Shown here piece by piece: positions 22,823 to 34,002 of a DNA stretch of 64,000 bases. How positions within the stretch are numbered: position 1 is the first letter of the stretch; the number at the start of each line of letters is the position of its first letter. Under the pieces are notes generated by a model. It had not been told where the DNA came from and made no database searches. It was given only the letters and a program-made list of their open reading frames with translations. This DNA is from Aralia elata (taxonomy: Eukaryota > Streptophyta > Magnoliopsida > Apiales > Araliaceae). The stretch is from the NCBI GenBank assembly GCA_034770075.1, contig CM068382.1, positions 8,264,685 to 8,328,684 of the forward strand. The letters run 5' to 3'. The translations under genes were made by a program, and so were the position numbers.

Positions 22823-23256
22823 TGTTAACGCTTGAATCTGTCTGCGCGTCCAATCAACTCGCCAGACGTGTACCTGCACAAAAGTCCCGACGGCTTGGGC
22901 CGCCTTGGACTCCTCCGGTGTAAGAGTGAGTAACGAGTTTTTGATACGCTAACAATGGAGGCTCAATAATTAGTAGGTAAATAGTATCATACCTTGCCTT
23001 CATTATTATTTGGGTATTTATAGAATTCACTTGGCTGCTTTCTACTCCAACTAGGAGTGTACTGCCTAGAATCCTTATTGGACTTGTATTCAATTACCTT
23101 GATCCAATAGAAGTATTATCCAGTAAGGACATAAAATACTGGCCCAAGCCTTTTCGGACTGGAGAGTCCTCTTATAATCCACTAAGCATGATGGGCCTTT
23201 GGGCCGAGCCCAATGTAAGGAGCCCGATCAAGCCTGTTAGGATTTATATCCGAACA
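22823..23256 (-). repeat. 5' LTR of the Tat-type element (right copy)
   Basis: In element orientation it begins TGTTCGGATATAAATCC and ends CGTTAACA, with canonical TG...CA ends. It is about 98% identical to the left LTR, and its TATAAATA box is conserved. Confidence 0.93.
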
Positions 23257-23520
23257 GATCCCATCCATACATAGGAATGCTAGCTACATCTCTTGGTTGA
23301 TTGATGAGACAATTCATGAAAGGACGTAGTCCGTGAAGTATTTGGATCCATCTTCATGGTATTGCTCTCAGGTTTATCAAGAGGGTGCTAGTGAACTCAT
23401 TGACGGAATTTCAAGCACCCGGTTGTGCAATTTCAAGCACCTGATGGCCATAATCGTGTCACACAATGCATTGTTTGGTTTGATAGACGATATTCCTCTA
23501 GCTCAATGACATTGGCGTCA
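23257..23520 (-). pseudogene. DUF247 copy 2, upstream portion, right of the Tat-type element
   Basis: The minus-strand reading matches the 3' half of the DUF247 copy at 27,680-27,990: the region for the MDGII motif, the FTDY..FM block with a deletion, and the segment around LEIP and the RPSG motif, where several dozen bases are missing and a short CAATTTCAAGCACC-type stretch is duplicated. The 5' half of the gene is absent; homology fades by about 23,520. Joined with 10,320-10,606 through the single GATCC, it forms one degraded gene. Confidence 0.8.
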
Positions 23521-23556
23521 TTGTTTGAGGTTTCCGATTAAGTTATAGGTTTAGGG

Positions 23557-24561
23557 TAGAGGTGCACAAAAAGCCCGTGACTCACGGACTGGGCCTGGTC
23601 TAGCCTGATCAAGGTCTGGACCAGTCACGTCTGGTTTGGAGGCTTTAAATAGTTCGAAGTTTGAAGAGAAAAGCCCAGCCCAACCCGACCTGGGTCTGGT
23701 CTGATCTGGCACCTAAGGCATGACCTGGTAGCCACCTTTTTTAGCACTTAGCAACTACCAATTACATTCAAGAAATAAGCAAACAGAACAACTCTTTCAT
23801 ACAAAATCACATAATATCATAATTATCATTAAAGTATCAATATATCATCCAATGTAACATTATTTTGGATCTAAAATCTTCACATTATCATTAATAAATA
23901 AATAATTTCTGCATTGAAGTAATGCCTAAATATAAGCCGCTTGCTAAATTTTAAGGACTTCATTAATTACGTAAAGTCATATCTGCATTATTCATTCATT
24001 CATTTAGAATTTTGAGAAAAACAAATAATTACAAGAGAACCATGAATATATCATAGAAACCTTTGCACTGTAGGTGATTTTATCTTCATTGAATAAAACT
24101 AGTTAGTTTATTTAACATCTAACATTTAAAGTTAGTTGATTAAATATTAATAATAAGTTAATTTATTGTAAATACTAATATTTAAAATTTAATTAGTATT
24201 CTTTGCTACTTTTAGTGTTATTTATTAACATTAATTAATACATCATTAAACTAACTTTTAATATTAAATATTAATAATAAGTTAGAATCTTGTAAATACT
24301 CTAGTTTTTTATTAAAATTTTTATTTTTACAAAATTTTATTAGTTTATATTTTATAATTTTTTTTAATATTTAACATTAAAAGTAAAAAATAAATAAAAA
24401 ATGATTGGACCGCCGAAGTAGATCGACCTTGGCCTGACCTGCTGGCCTAAACCGGTCACGGTTCTGCTGCCAAACTAAAAGTCAACATCTGGACTAGTCA
24501 ACACCCAAAACATGCCAGACCCAGATCGAATCAGACTAGGCCGACGTGTTGTGCATGCCAA
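23557..24561. mobile_element. hAT-like non-autonomous element, 1,005 bp
   Basis: The left end is TAGAGGTGCACAAA and the reverse complement of the right end is TTGGCATGCACAAC, a short imperfect inverted repeat around TGCACAA. An 8-bp duplication flanks it, GTTTAGGG (23549-23556) and GTTTAGGC (24562-24569), with one mismatch. The arms are GC-rich (GACCTGG, GGTCTGG and CCAGACC-type motifs in both orientations) and the core is strongly AT-rich with repeated AATATTAATAATAAGTTA. No transposase is present. Confidence 0.6.
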
Positions 24562-24569
24562 GTTTAGGC

Positions 24570-25979
24570 TCATTCTCTTTGTAAACAGAAATTAATAAAT
24601 TATAAACTGAATAGATGTTGGTGAAAAGGTATAAAAGAGCAAGAGATAAATGAAAATGAAACAGCGACAGGACCAGGTGGGTCAAGTGGGGGTCGCTGCC
24701 GCCACTAGCTTTTTTTTCCTTCTTTGATAAATGTACATTTTTGTTTTTACGCCCCATTAGATTTATGTATTATTTAATAAAAAAATAATTTTATACGGAT
24801 TGCTTATAAATTAATATTTTCAATTTTCACACCCTCCAACTCTGACAACTTTGTATTTTCAGAGAAAATCAAGTAGTTTTAATTTTTTTTAACATATTAT
24901 ACAATATTACTTACCATGATAAAATCTATTTAATTATTTTAATACAATCAAAACTCCTTAGTTTTCTCTCAAAATATAAAGTTTGACACTAGTTTACAGT
25001 CAATTCTTATATTCTCTATTCCATATTTTCTTGGCTTTTATCCTAATTATGAGAATGAATTTTCTCACTTTATATAAACTATGATAAATATGTTGTTTCT
25101 CTTTTGTGTTAATGAATTCATGGTAAAAATAAGAAAAAATATTCTTATATATAGTGGTTAAATTTATATTAATTATTTGTATTTTTTTATTAAATATATT
25201 GTACCAAAGTTCACCCCGTTATGCCTAAATCCTAGGTCCATACTTGAAATAAAGTTCCGATTCATCACAGTTACATTATCAATAAACTTAAAATAATGAC
25301 GAGAAATTACAATATTAATCAATCACATGTCACGTAAAGAAAGAATGGTAATGATATATATTACGAAAGTTTACGTCGACTTTTTGATTGTCAGTTTCGT
25401 GAATAAGTATTAATCGTAATTTTTTTTGAGATATGTGTAATAAGTGGGATCCTTTTATAATTTCTACCAATTTCATGTATTAATAAATTTCACAATTATA
25501 ATTCGATGTAAATTTATTACAATACATAGCACAACTCAAGAAAGAAACAACAATTAGACTTGGTATCAGCATTGTATTGCCTTCGCCAAAATCAAGTGTA
25601 GAAACATGGACTGTGTGGAAACTGCGACATCTCAAAACATAACTACCCAATTCGGTCGCCGATTAAGTCTTCTGCCAAACCAACAATGCAGAAAAAGATG
25701 GACTCTCCTAATTGGTCTCTTTCACTCTTAGCTTCTTTCCGTTTTCCGATTGCTGCAAAAGTCAAAAAATAAATAAAATAAAATAAAACAAAAAAAATAA
25801 AAATAAATAAAATTCAGCTTCACACTTGCACAGGCTTATGATATAGCAATTTTCAAAGTAGTGATTTTAATGGGTGTATTTAATTTCCGTGGAAAGAAGA
25901 CTAAATTGTAAGTTAAGTTAATTATGAGTTGACCTACATTGTTTACAAAACTTTCGTAAAGAACTAGGAAGAACGAACA
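24570..25979. other. Gene-free AT-rich spacer
   Basis: No coding region, RNA gene or bounded element is visible. Confidence 0.5.
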
Positions 25980-26540
25980 CGTCCTGAAAACCCACGAATT
26001 TGAGTCGGACATGTGTCGGACATGAATTCGCTCCGACACACTTCCGACACGCACCCATGAGCTTCCCTTTTTTCTTTTCTTTTTTTTTAAACTCGGACAC
26101 GCCTCGGACAACTCGCCTTGGACATGCAAGGGACACACCTGAGTAAAAAAAAAATTTAAAAATAAAAATTTCAGTACTTAAATTGCAAGATAAAAGTTAA
26201 TTGAGAGCACCCATATGCAATTGGTACCTTTTAAACCTAATTCCTTCACATTCACACCTTTAAATGGACCATATGGTGTAAGCTGCGAATATTATAAATT
26301 TGTATATGGACCGTGGGGTTGCCTAAAATAGGTATGTTATAAATTGGTTTAAGTTTTTATCATGCTCTATTAATAATTAAATTTATTTATTGTAAAAAAT
26401 ATATTTATATAATTATTATATATATATATATATAATTGAACGTATCCTCGACGTATCGTGTCTTATTTTTTAGAAAATACGTATCTCATGTCGCATATCA
26501 TGTCCGTGTCCGAATCGGTCCACGGTGCTTCATAGATAAA
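25980..26540. repeat. Dispersed-repeat remnant with GGACACG / CGACACG motifs
   Basis: Many short copies of TCGGACA and CCGACAC lie at 26,000-26,120. The right edge, reverse complemented, reads CTATGAAGCACCGTGGACCG, followed by GGACACGGACATG. The motif pattern resembles a common plant dispersed repeat, but I could not define the left end or a target duplication. Small minus-strand frames here are made of the repeat. Confidence 0.35.
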
Positions 26541-26713
26541 GAGTATATCTATAAAGTAGAGACCACTTTATTGACTGTTTTTTTTAATGAAAAGCCCACT
26601 TAATTTCTCTGCATTACTCATGTATATGTGTGTAGTTGCTAGGAAGCACCTTATAGTTTCCTCTTTCTAGGAAATTAACTTAATTGGAAACCTCTACTAT
26701 ATGTTACCATAAT

Positions 26714-26740
26714 GTGTGTGTGTGTGAGAGAGAGAGAGAG
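26714..26740 (+). repeat. (TG)n(AG)n microsatellite at the DUF247 start
   Basis: About six TG and nine AG units end directly at the ATG at 26,741. An upstream in-frame ATG at 26,684 would add 19 residues made mostly from this repeat (VCVCEREREME), so I prefer 26,741 as the start. The pseudogene at 6.3 kb has GA-rich sequence at the same place. Confidence 0.8.
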
Positions 26741-28033
26741 ATGGAGTACCAAGCTATTGTCATTGATGCCCTTCAAAACAACAGGGCAACGTCACTACCC
26801 AATGGGGCAAGTTCAAGCCGGGCAAAACCAATTCAGAAAAACAATGAAGACCAATTGAGTGAATCAACATGGTCAAGTGAAACGGGAGATGTGTTTGAAT
26901 TCCGGCCAGAAGGTGGCGAAAACCATCAACAAGAAGAAGCTTACTATAGATCAGAAGCTTCACTAGAATATTCTTTAAATCTTATAGAACGCCGTCTTGA
27001 GGAAAGGCGTCGACTACAAGGAGAAGTAGAAGGCACAAGTTCGTCTGTATGCATCTTCCAATTTCCTCATAGCCTTGTAGGTATCAATAACAAGGCTCAA
27101 CAACCTGAGCTTGTATCAATAGGTCCTTACCACCGCGGCAAAGATCATTTGCTCATGTTTGAAGAGCACAAATGGTCCTTCCTTGATAAACTCCTTCGTC
27201 GAACAATTGATTTTGGAAGGAGTTTGGGCGTTTATCTTGTGGAGATGAGGGCGTTAGAAGCACGGACAAGACAGTGCTATGCAGATGATGTCCTGATGTC
27301 AAGCCATGACTTTGTTGAAATGATGTTACTAGATGGTTGCTTTGTCATTGAGCTCTTACGCCATCTTGGGCATAGTGAAGAAGTCATCAATGAGGATGAT
27401 CATATCATCACAAGACCATGGTTGATCCCAATTCTCATTAGGGACCTTATTAAACTTGAGAACCAACTTCCATTGTTCGTCCTCGAATCATTGTTTGCAT
27501 GGTCCAGAAATTCGGAAGATACCAAAGATGATGATCTATCTCTTCTTGCATTAAAAGTTTTTGATCTAGCCTTTCCAAGGTCATTGGAAACTATGTCCCG
27601 AAGGCGGCACTCTGAAAGCAAGAATTTACTCGACTTGTTGTACTGGAGCATTTTACCCCCATATGTAGATGCCAACGCCATTGAGCTAGAGGAATATCGT
27701 CCATCAAACCAATCAATACAATGTGTGACAAGATTAAGGCCATCAGGAATCAAGTTCCACTCTAGGAAAACAGATTCCTTCTTGGATATAAAATTTCATA
27801 ACCGGGTGCTTGAAATTCCAACGATAACCATCAATGATTTCACTAGCACTCTCTTGATAAACTGTGTGGCCTGGGAGCAATGCCATGAAGATGGATCCAA
27901 ATCCTTCACGGACTACATCTCCTTCATGAATTGCCTCATCAATCAACCAAGAGATGTAGCATTCCTATGTATGGATGGAATTATCACAAGATTTTGTTGT
28001 TGGTGCTTCAAAATTGTACTTCAAAACCTTTAA
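26741..28033 (+). CDS. DUF247 (UPF0481) protein, copy 3, truncated by a solo LTR
   Basis: This is the best-preserved DUF247 copy and has no intron. Conserved blocks appear in the family's usual order: SIGPYHRGKDHLLMFEEHKW, SSHDFVEMMLLDGCFVIELL, TRPWLIPILIRDLIKLENQL, LLDLLYW, RLRPSGIKFH, LEIPTITINDFTSTLLINCV, AWEQC, FTDYISFMNCLI and DVAFLCMDGIITRF. The DUF247 part is 418 codons (to 27,994). The frame then enters a solo LTR and gains 12 LTR-derived codons before a stop, giving 430 residues and losing the C-terminal membrane helix encoded at 28,820-29,077. No other frameshift or stop is present, so a soluble truncated protein remains possible. Whether it is expressed cannot be told; it may be a very young pseudogene. 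Confidence 0.85.
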   Translation: MEYQAIVIDALQNNRATSLPNGASSSRAKPIQKNNEDQLSESTWSSETGDVFEFRPEGGENHQQEEAYYRSEASLEYSLNLIERRLEERRRLQGEVEGTSSSVCIFQFPHSLVGINNKAQQPELVSIGPYHRGKDHLLMFEEHKWSFLDKLLRRTIDFGRSLGVYLVEMRALEARTRQCYADDVLMSSHDFVEMMLLDGCFVIELLRHLGHSEEVINEDDHIITRPWLIPILIRDLIKLENQLPLFVLESLFAWSRNSEDTKDDDLSLLALKVFDLAFPRSLETMSRRRHSESKNLLDLLYWSILPPYVDANAIELEEYRPSNQSIQCVTRLRPSGIKFHSRKTDSFLDIKFHNRVLEIPTITINDFTSTLLINCVAWEQCHEDGSKSFTDYISFMNCLINQPRDVAFLCMDGIITRFCCWCFKIVLQNL

Positions 28034-28814
28034 CTTTGGCAAAGTCCCACATTGCCTATTTTGAGAACTTTTCCTTGGTATATTAGTAAGTACTAGTGTT
28101 GGGCTTAATAACATGGTTGAGGAAAAAGGGATGGGCTCGCGCATATGAGGTTGGCTAAGGAATTGGGTTGGGCCAAGCTTGAATCTTGGACTTCCGGCCA
28201 GAAAACCTTATTGCGTGTGGGCGCGCGTTACGCCCGCGCAAGGGGGGGTGCAAATCCGGACAATTTGGCCTCGCGGGGGTGCACCCAGATAGCCCAATGT
28301 TTTGCTAAAAACACTCTCAAATATTTTTTGTCAATTAAATCATGTTCCATGTTTATTACACTCTCAAATATTTTTTGTCAGTTAAAACCACATTCACGTT
28401 TTTGGCCACTTAAGCTTCCTCCATGTTTTCCCACATTTTCAGATCTTAGATCTGAGATCTAATTTTCTCCTATAAACATGAACTCGGATCTTAATGGTAA
28501 AATGAACTGAGACATATACAGAATACTCTCTCTTTTTGGCAAAAATACATTCCTCTGTTGTTCAAAGAGTCAGGCAATCCACAAAGACGAGTCCAATGCC
28601 TCTTTCTGTGAGTACACACAATTGGAGGTTTCACCGTTGAATCCTGGAGGGTGACCGCCGGCAGCCCATTTGTACCTGAGGTTATTACCAGTGGGGGCGG
28701 AATCACTTTTTAGGACAGTAGCTTGCTACGCCTCGGTTTTCATTCATCTTCCAGCTAAGTTCTTCCAATTTTAGTCTTCTGTTGCTCTTGTTAATACTGC
28801 TGCAAATTCCAACA
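27995..28814 (+). mobile_element. Solo LTR, copia-like, 820 bp, inside DUF247 copy 3
   Basis: The segment begins TGTTGTTGGTGCTTC and ends GCAAATTCCAACA, flanked by exact GATTT duplications (27990-27994 and 28815-28819). Removing it rejoins the DUF247 frame in phase and recreates the sequence seen in copy 2 at this point. Ends of the TGTTGG...CCAACA type are common in plant copia LTRs. A TATAAA at about 28,471 favours plus orientation, but the reverse is not excluded. Confidence 0.88.
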
Positions 28815-28819
28815 GATTT

Positions 28820-29077
28820 TCCCAAGATGACCTCTGCGTGGCTAATCTGTTCAATAATTTGGGTAAAAATGTGGAGTTCAATATCCGCAACTGCTATCTC
28901 TCTAAGCAGTTCAGAGAGGTGGAGGCTTATTACAGCAGCAACTGGGCAACCATGATGCGTACTTATTTTAGCAGTCCGTGGTCATTCATCTCTGTTTTTT
29001 CAGCCTTTGTTATTATAGCTCTCACTATGGTGCAGACCATCATGTCTATATTGAGTTACAAGACACAACTGAAATAG
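28820..29077 (+). pseudogene. DUF247 copy 3, severed C-terminal segment with membrane helix
   Basis: This resumes in the frame that ended at 27,994: SQDDL.VANLFNNLGKNVEF, NIRNCYLSKQFREVEAYYSS, NWATMMRTYF, then a hydrophobic helix (FISVFSAFVIIALTMVQTIM) and a short tail ending at a TAG. It supplies the membrane anchor that DUF247 proteins usually have. The pre-insertion gene would have coded for 503 residues. Splicing out the LTR could in principle restore the product, but I see no clear evidence that this happens. Confidence 0.8.
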
Positions 29078-29099
29078 GTTATTTCATGTTATGCATGTA

Positions 29100-30017
29100 T
29101 GAGGGCACAATTTGATGGTTATTCCATAAATAAATAAGTAAAGCAACAAGGGAAATCAAAAGTAGCAGCTTTAAGTTGTATTCTTACATTTATCTAAAAG
29201 GCAAATGCTGATGGTACATTTTACTTTGCTGGTGTCTTATTTAAATAGTTGTTGCTTCATTGTTACTAGCAATCAAGTTGGGCCTTATATTTAGTTTCCT
29301 TCTTTTCAATAAAAGTCTTTTGCCTTTCCACTTTTCTTACTCTGTTTCTGCTGTAACAGAGTTTTTGTTTGCTTGGTTTAATTTTCTACAGTAGTATTCT
29401 ACTATTGCGCCAACAGAACCATCCCAATATTAACATACAATGTTGCAAGACAAGATTTAGTAGGGCATATGGAAATGGTTAAAAGAGAAAGAAAGCAAGA
29501 AAAGGAGATGAAGAACTATATGTCCGAAGGCCGCAATGGCATAAATCCTCAAATCTCAAATCAATATTTAACTTTGCGCCGAAAATATCTATATTACTAC
29601 ACAAGCATGTAGATTTTTGTTGTGAATAGACACATGACACATTAATTAATTGTCTATGTATTTGTATTAATTTAACAAACTATACCTGTGTTTGCTCGTA
29701 ATAAGAATCGTCATGTTTTTGTTTACAATATATAGGAGTCAACTATGTATTCCAACTAAAGGGATAATATCATTTTAAACAGGGCATAGAACCATAATTC
29801 GAATATAACATATCAACACAAGTATATAACAAGTCAAAAGGAGGATATCTTATTCAAATTAATTTGGTTGGTCATTTTAAGGGTAATTTAAATATAACTT
29901 ATAATTCTCAAATACAAATTAATTATATATCAAATTCAATGAATATATATAATTATAATTTAATTTATATACATGCATGCATGAATCTCACAATAAAGTA
30001 AAAAAACCATTAATGTC

Positions 30018-30048
<31 letters not shown>

Positions 30049-30344
30049 AGACATCAACTTATAATTCTCAAATATAAATTACATAATTAGAATAATACAT
30101 GTTCAAATTCAAAGAATATAATTATAATTTGATATATATATATATATATAATTTAAAAAGAAACTTACAATTGAATTATTTTAATAAACAAAAAATATAT
30201 AAGAAAGATAGTATGTGCCTTGCACGGGTTCTAAGCTTGTGGAACCTAATTTACAAAGAACTAATTTCTAATTGCCAACTATAATAGTTAGTATTACCTA
30301 GCTAAAACAACCTAAATACAATCTATTTATTCATAAATAAATGA
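29100..30344. other. Gene-free AT-rich spacer with (AT)n tracts
   Basis: It holds (AT)n runs near 30,020-30,044 and 30,136-30,150, and a repeated phrase TATAATTCTCAAATA.AAATTA at about 29,900 and 30,060. No coding region is visible. Confidence 0.5.
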
Positions 30345-30346
30345 TA

Positions 30347-30618
30347 CTCTTTCCGGGTTTTTTTTTACTTGTCGTTTAAGATATTAAAATTTATTTCTTT
30401 TTACTTATCGTTTGTGTATTTTAAGAGCATTAATGACTTAATTTCTCATATTATCCCTATATTAAATACAAACTTGTTTTTCTTTCATATTTTTCAATGA
30501 ATTTTAGAAAGATAATATTGAGATTTTATAACTATTTTTGTTAATGGAACAAAACATTAATTGTATTTTTTAATTTTTAATTTTTTTCTAAAACGACAAG
30601 TAAAAGGAAGGGACGGAG
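30347..30618. mobile_element. Stowaway MITE (Tc1/mariner type), 272 bp
   Basis: It is flanked by TA on both sides. The left end CTCTTTCCGGGTTTTT and the right end, reverse complemented CTCCGTCCCTTCC, both lead into TTTACTTGTCGTTT. These are the inverted ends and target duplication typical of Stowaway. Confidence 0.85.
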
Positions 30619-30633
30619 TAATATAAAGTAATG

Positions 30634-32563
30634 TGTTAACTGCATATCAAGCCCCGAAGTACACACCCTTTTACACTTTGTATCCCAAGATTTAAAAACT
30701 CTCATCCCGCTACCCAAAGTACCGTTAAGTAATCACAATGGACCTTATTCAGATTTTCAGTCAATTTTTTGCTGAAAAATGGTCACATGTCATCATTTAA
30801 TAATTAAATATAGTTGACCTTATAAATACCGTAGTTGACTTAATTAAGTTGTAGAAATACATGTTAAATACACATTGATTGTATATTAGTAGTAGTTGAC
30901 TTATTTAAATAGTATAAATACATAAAAATTACAAAATCAATACAAAGAATACATTTACCCACTAATAATTTTAAATAATTAATCTCATATCCTAAAACAT
31001 AATTAAATATAAATAATTAACTAAAAAAATTAACCCATGCAAGTAAACAATTAACTCAACTAATTAAGCAAACTAATTAATTAAAAATCAATAATATAAA
31101 CAAAAAAAAAAAGCAAAATCAAAAACAGAGCAAGAATATTTATTGAAAATTGAAATACATTCACTAATGAACCTAAATAAATAATCTGACCAACTTAAAT
31201 AATTAAACCATATAAAAATAAATAAATCCACTAATCTTTAAATTAAATAAACTAATTAACCCAAATTCATTAATTAAAAATAAATTTACTAGTCCAAGTC
31301 AATATGAAATAGCCAAAAATAAAAATAAAAAACACAAGAACCACAAGACCCACAATATATAGGACCTTAATCTCAAAATGATACCAGAGAACAAAAGATC
31401 CTAAAATCAAATTCTTCTTCTATTGAAACTTGTGGCGGCACGATGGATCAATGGAGGTGTACTTAGGAAGAAAGCGGCGAAAATGAGCAGTCACAAACCC
31501 GATTTTACAATTATACTAGCAAGCACATGAGCCTTGAAATATACATCTTTCCTGTTTGATTTGTTACCTTCACCATCAAAGTAATATATTAAAGTTAGCT
31601 TTTTTTTATGTGGGTTTGATTCATATTTTTGTGGAATTTTTTGTGGGCATGAGAAGTATTTGGGTGCTAATAAAATACTCTGTTAATGTTTAACAAGTGA
31701 GAAGATTTAATTTCTTGATTTATAATTGGAGACTTAGACAACTTAACAGCCTACATCTTAATGCATCTTAATGTGGTCATCTGAATAGTTTCGATTTAAT
31801 TTTGTATCTTAATGATTTAGAAGTATTCAGAGTGAAAATTTTTATCCCAATTTTAAATATTAAAATACATTAAGAGGTGAGCTGTTAAGATTCAATCAAA
31901 CACCACCTTAATGTGATATCTGGGTTACTTTCTATGAATAGTAGCCACAGTGGAGGGAAGCAATTTCATGTGAGTTGACAGAGACTACGGTGAGGCGATT
32001 AACGCTCCATCTCCTTTTCCCAATTCTTCCTACTTTTCTAACCCAAATCTCTCTTTCTCTCTCTCTCCTCTTTGATTTTATTTCACCATTGTAGATCTAA
32101 AACTTGTGATGTTGATTTTAGATTGCGATGTTAGACATATTTGTTAGTTGAATAGATTATCATTTAAAAATTAATAGTTTGTGGGTTTTCGAGTTTTCAA
32201 ATTTTTAAATTTAATGAACAGATGATGATGAATAGATTAATGATTTTTGGATTTTTGAGTTTCATTTGAAGATGATGAAGATAAGAAAATTGTATTTTTT
32301 TTATATTTATTTATAAAGCATTTATATAGAACTTATTAGTATTAGATTGGTATTTAAATGTTTTTATACAATTAAACATAAAAAATATACCGTTTTTATA
32401 CGCACGTGCCCGAAGCACGTGACCACTCCGGCAGCTTTTTTGTCGAATATTTCACGAGGGTGCATATCAAGAGGATATTGTTATTTTGGATAGCGAGATG
32501 AGAGCTTTTGAATCTCAGAATACAAAGGATATATATTTCGGGGTTCGATATGCAATTAACCCT
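30634..32563. mobile_element. Mutator-like element with long inverted ends, 1.93 kb
   Basis: The first ~90 bp and the reverse complement of the last ~90 bp share GTTAA.TGCATATC.A, CCCCGAA, TTTGTAT and CTCTCATC.CGCTA.CCAAA in the same order, an inverted repeat of roughly 75% identity. A 9-bp target duplication with one mismatch flanks it: AAAGTAATG (30625-30633) and AAAGTAATT (32564-32572). No MURA transposase is visible, so it is non-autonomous. Internal sequence near 31,400-31,560 and 31,980-32,110 is less AT-rich and could include captured host sequence; I recognise no gene in it. Confidence 0.75.
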
Positions 32564-32572
32564 AAAGTAATT

Positions 32573-33880
32573 TAACAACCCCCGGCATAGGACTTAATGC
32601 AGAAATTGGTGTACCTGCAGTGTGAAAGCATAGCAGACAACACTAGCGTTGAGTTTTGAGAGAGTTGACTTTACTTTCAATTTAGTGTGGGCTGCAGCCT
32701 GCAGGGGTTAAACAGGTAGACATGGTGTTTGATGGAATGCCTCATAGAGAAAGGGGTATATTTGGAAATGACGGGGAGGCCTAAGTGCAAAATAAACCCT
32801 CATACTTTCGCGATTTGCAATTTAAAGTTAAATATTTTGTCATTGTAAAATTGAAGTCCAGAAATTATTGATTGGGTGAATTTAAACTTGGATTTTTATT
32901 TTAAAACTGAACCATGAATCTCATGATTCAATATACATACTTTTAGTTCTAGTTACAATAACACACTTCAAGATTTAAAATGTAACATATAATTCAAGAA
33001 TTAAAATTCTATAAATTAAGTTAACCTAATTAAGTATATTTTAGGTTCAATTTTGTAAAAAAAAAATGAACATATTTTAAATTATAATTTTGAGAAAATG
33101 TTGGATATATTGGTGAATCTTAAACTATAGATAAAATACTTGATTTTGGATACAGAAATGGTGTCGTTTTGAGATAATGTCAGTTCACCAGGTGGTGGTG
33201 TTCACGAGATGGGATAAGGATACTTTGTATGTCCCTCCCCCTCCACCAACATCCCCATGTCTAAAATAAATTCTTGTTCCTGTCCTATTAAATTGTGATG
33301 TCTCCATAAGTTTATAAATAATTTCTCGTTTCTTTATATTATATACATAAATATAATTAAAAAAATATATGTGAGTGATTTAGTATATACAAATTTAATA
33401 AAATAACATGAATATTCTTGATGAATGAATTATTTTTATTAAAATTAATATGTATTAAATATCTCACCTTCTTAACCCCCTTAATTTCACAATCTAGGAT
33501 TTTTTTTTTCTTTCCAAAAAATTGTTGGTGCTTATGGTGAAAGCGAACACTATATTAAAAATTTAAAATTTAAAATAAAAATTGCAAGACTTCAACGGTC
33601 TCTCATCAAATAATGGCCACCAAATTTGTTTTGCGAATAGTACTTTGTCCTATGAATTATGATTCTTTTTTTTAATTTCGTACAACACAAAATTTTATTT
33701 TCTTAGTTTTTTGGCAAGGGCAAGCTTCTTTTCTGAAATTATATTGTTATTCAAATAACAATTCTTTTTTTAAAATAAAAAAAATAGTATAGACCCTCTT
33801 TCTCTCTGTGGCTTTCCATCAAACACCTTCTCCAAAAAAAAAAAAAAAAAAACTAGGGGGTTTTGATTTATGATAAACCC
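32573..33880. other. Gene-free spacer upstream of the CX9C gene
   Basis: AT-rich sequence with several poly-A and poly-T runs. Nothing coding is supported. Confidence 0.5.
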
Positions 33881-34002
33881 TGCAGCCAAACGATAAATTG
33901 AAATGAAAATACTACTACTACTGCTCTCCTACGCTGTTCTTCAAAACTACACCCCCATCTGATCTCTGCATTGCAACAATCATCTCGGCCGGTATATCTT
34001 TA

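Larger units (their letters stand above)
10607..23256 (-). mobile_element. Tat-type Ty3/gypsy retrotransposon, 12.65 kb, with nested solo LTR
   Basis: A full-length LTR element on the minus strand with two 434-bp LTRs, a GATCC target duplication, a primer-binding candidate, a polypurine tract, gag and a protease-RT-RNase H-second RNase H-integrase pol. It also has an opposite-strand gene between pol and the 3' LTR. The second RNase H domain and the antisense frame are known hallmarks of the plant Tat lineage. By eye the LTRs differ by 8 substitutions and 2 single-base indels, so insertion was fairly recent. Pol contains frameshifts and stops, so this copy is not autonomous. Excluding the nested 3,091-bp solo LTR the element is about 9.55 kb. 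Confidence 0.92.

Noticed and set aside
25836..26138. Minus-strand frame of 100 codons
   Set aside because: It is low-complexity (Lys and Ser runs) and made of a dispersed repeat rather than a gene.
26684..26740. Upstream ATG extending DUF247 copy 3 by 19 residues
   Set aside because: The added residues come from a TG/AG microsatellite and are not found in the other copies; the ATG at 26,741 fits the family better.
28145..28462. Plus-strand frame of 105 codons within the 820-bp solo LTR
   Set aside because: It lies wholly in LTR sequence bounded by a target duplication and lacks any protein feature.
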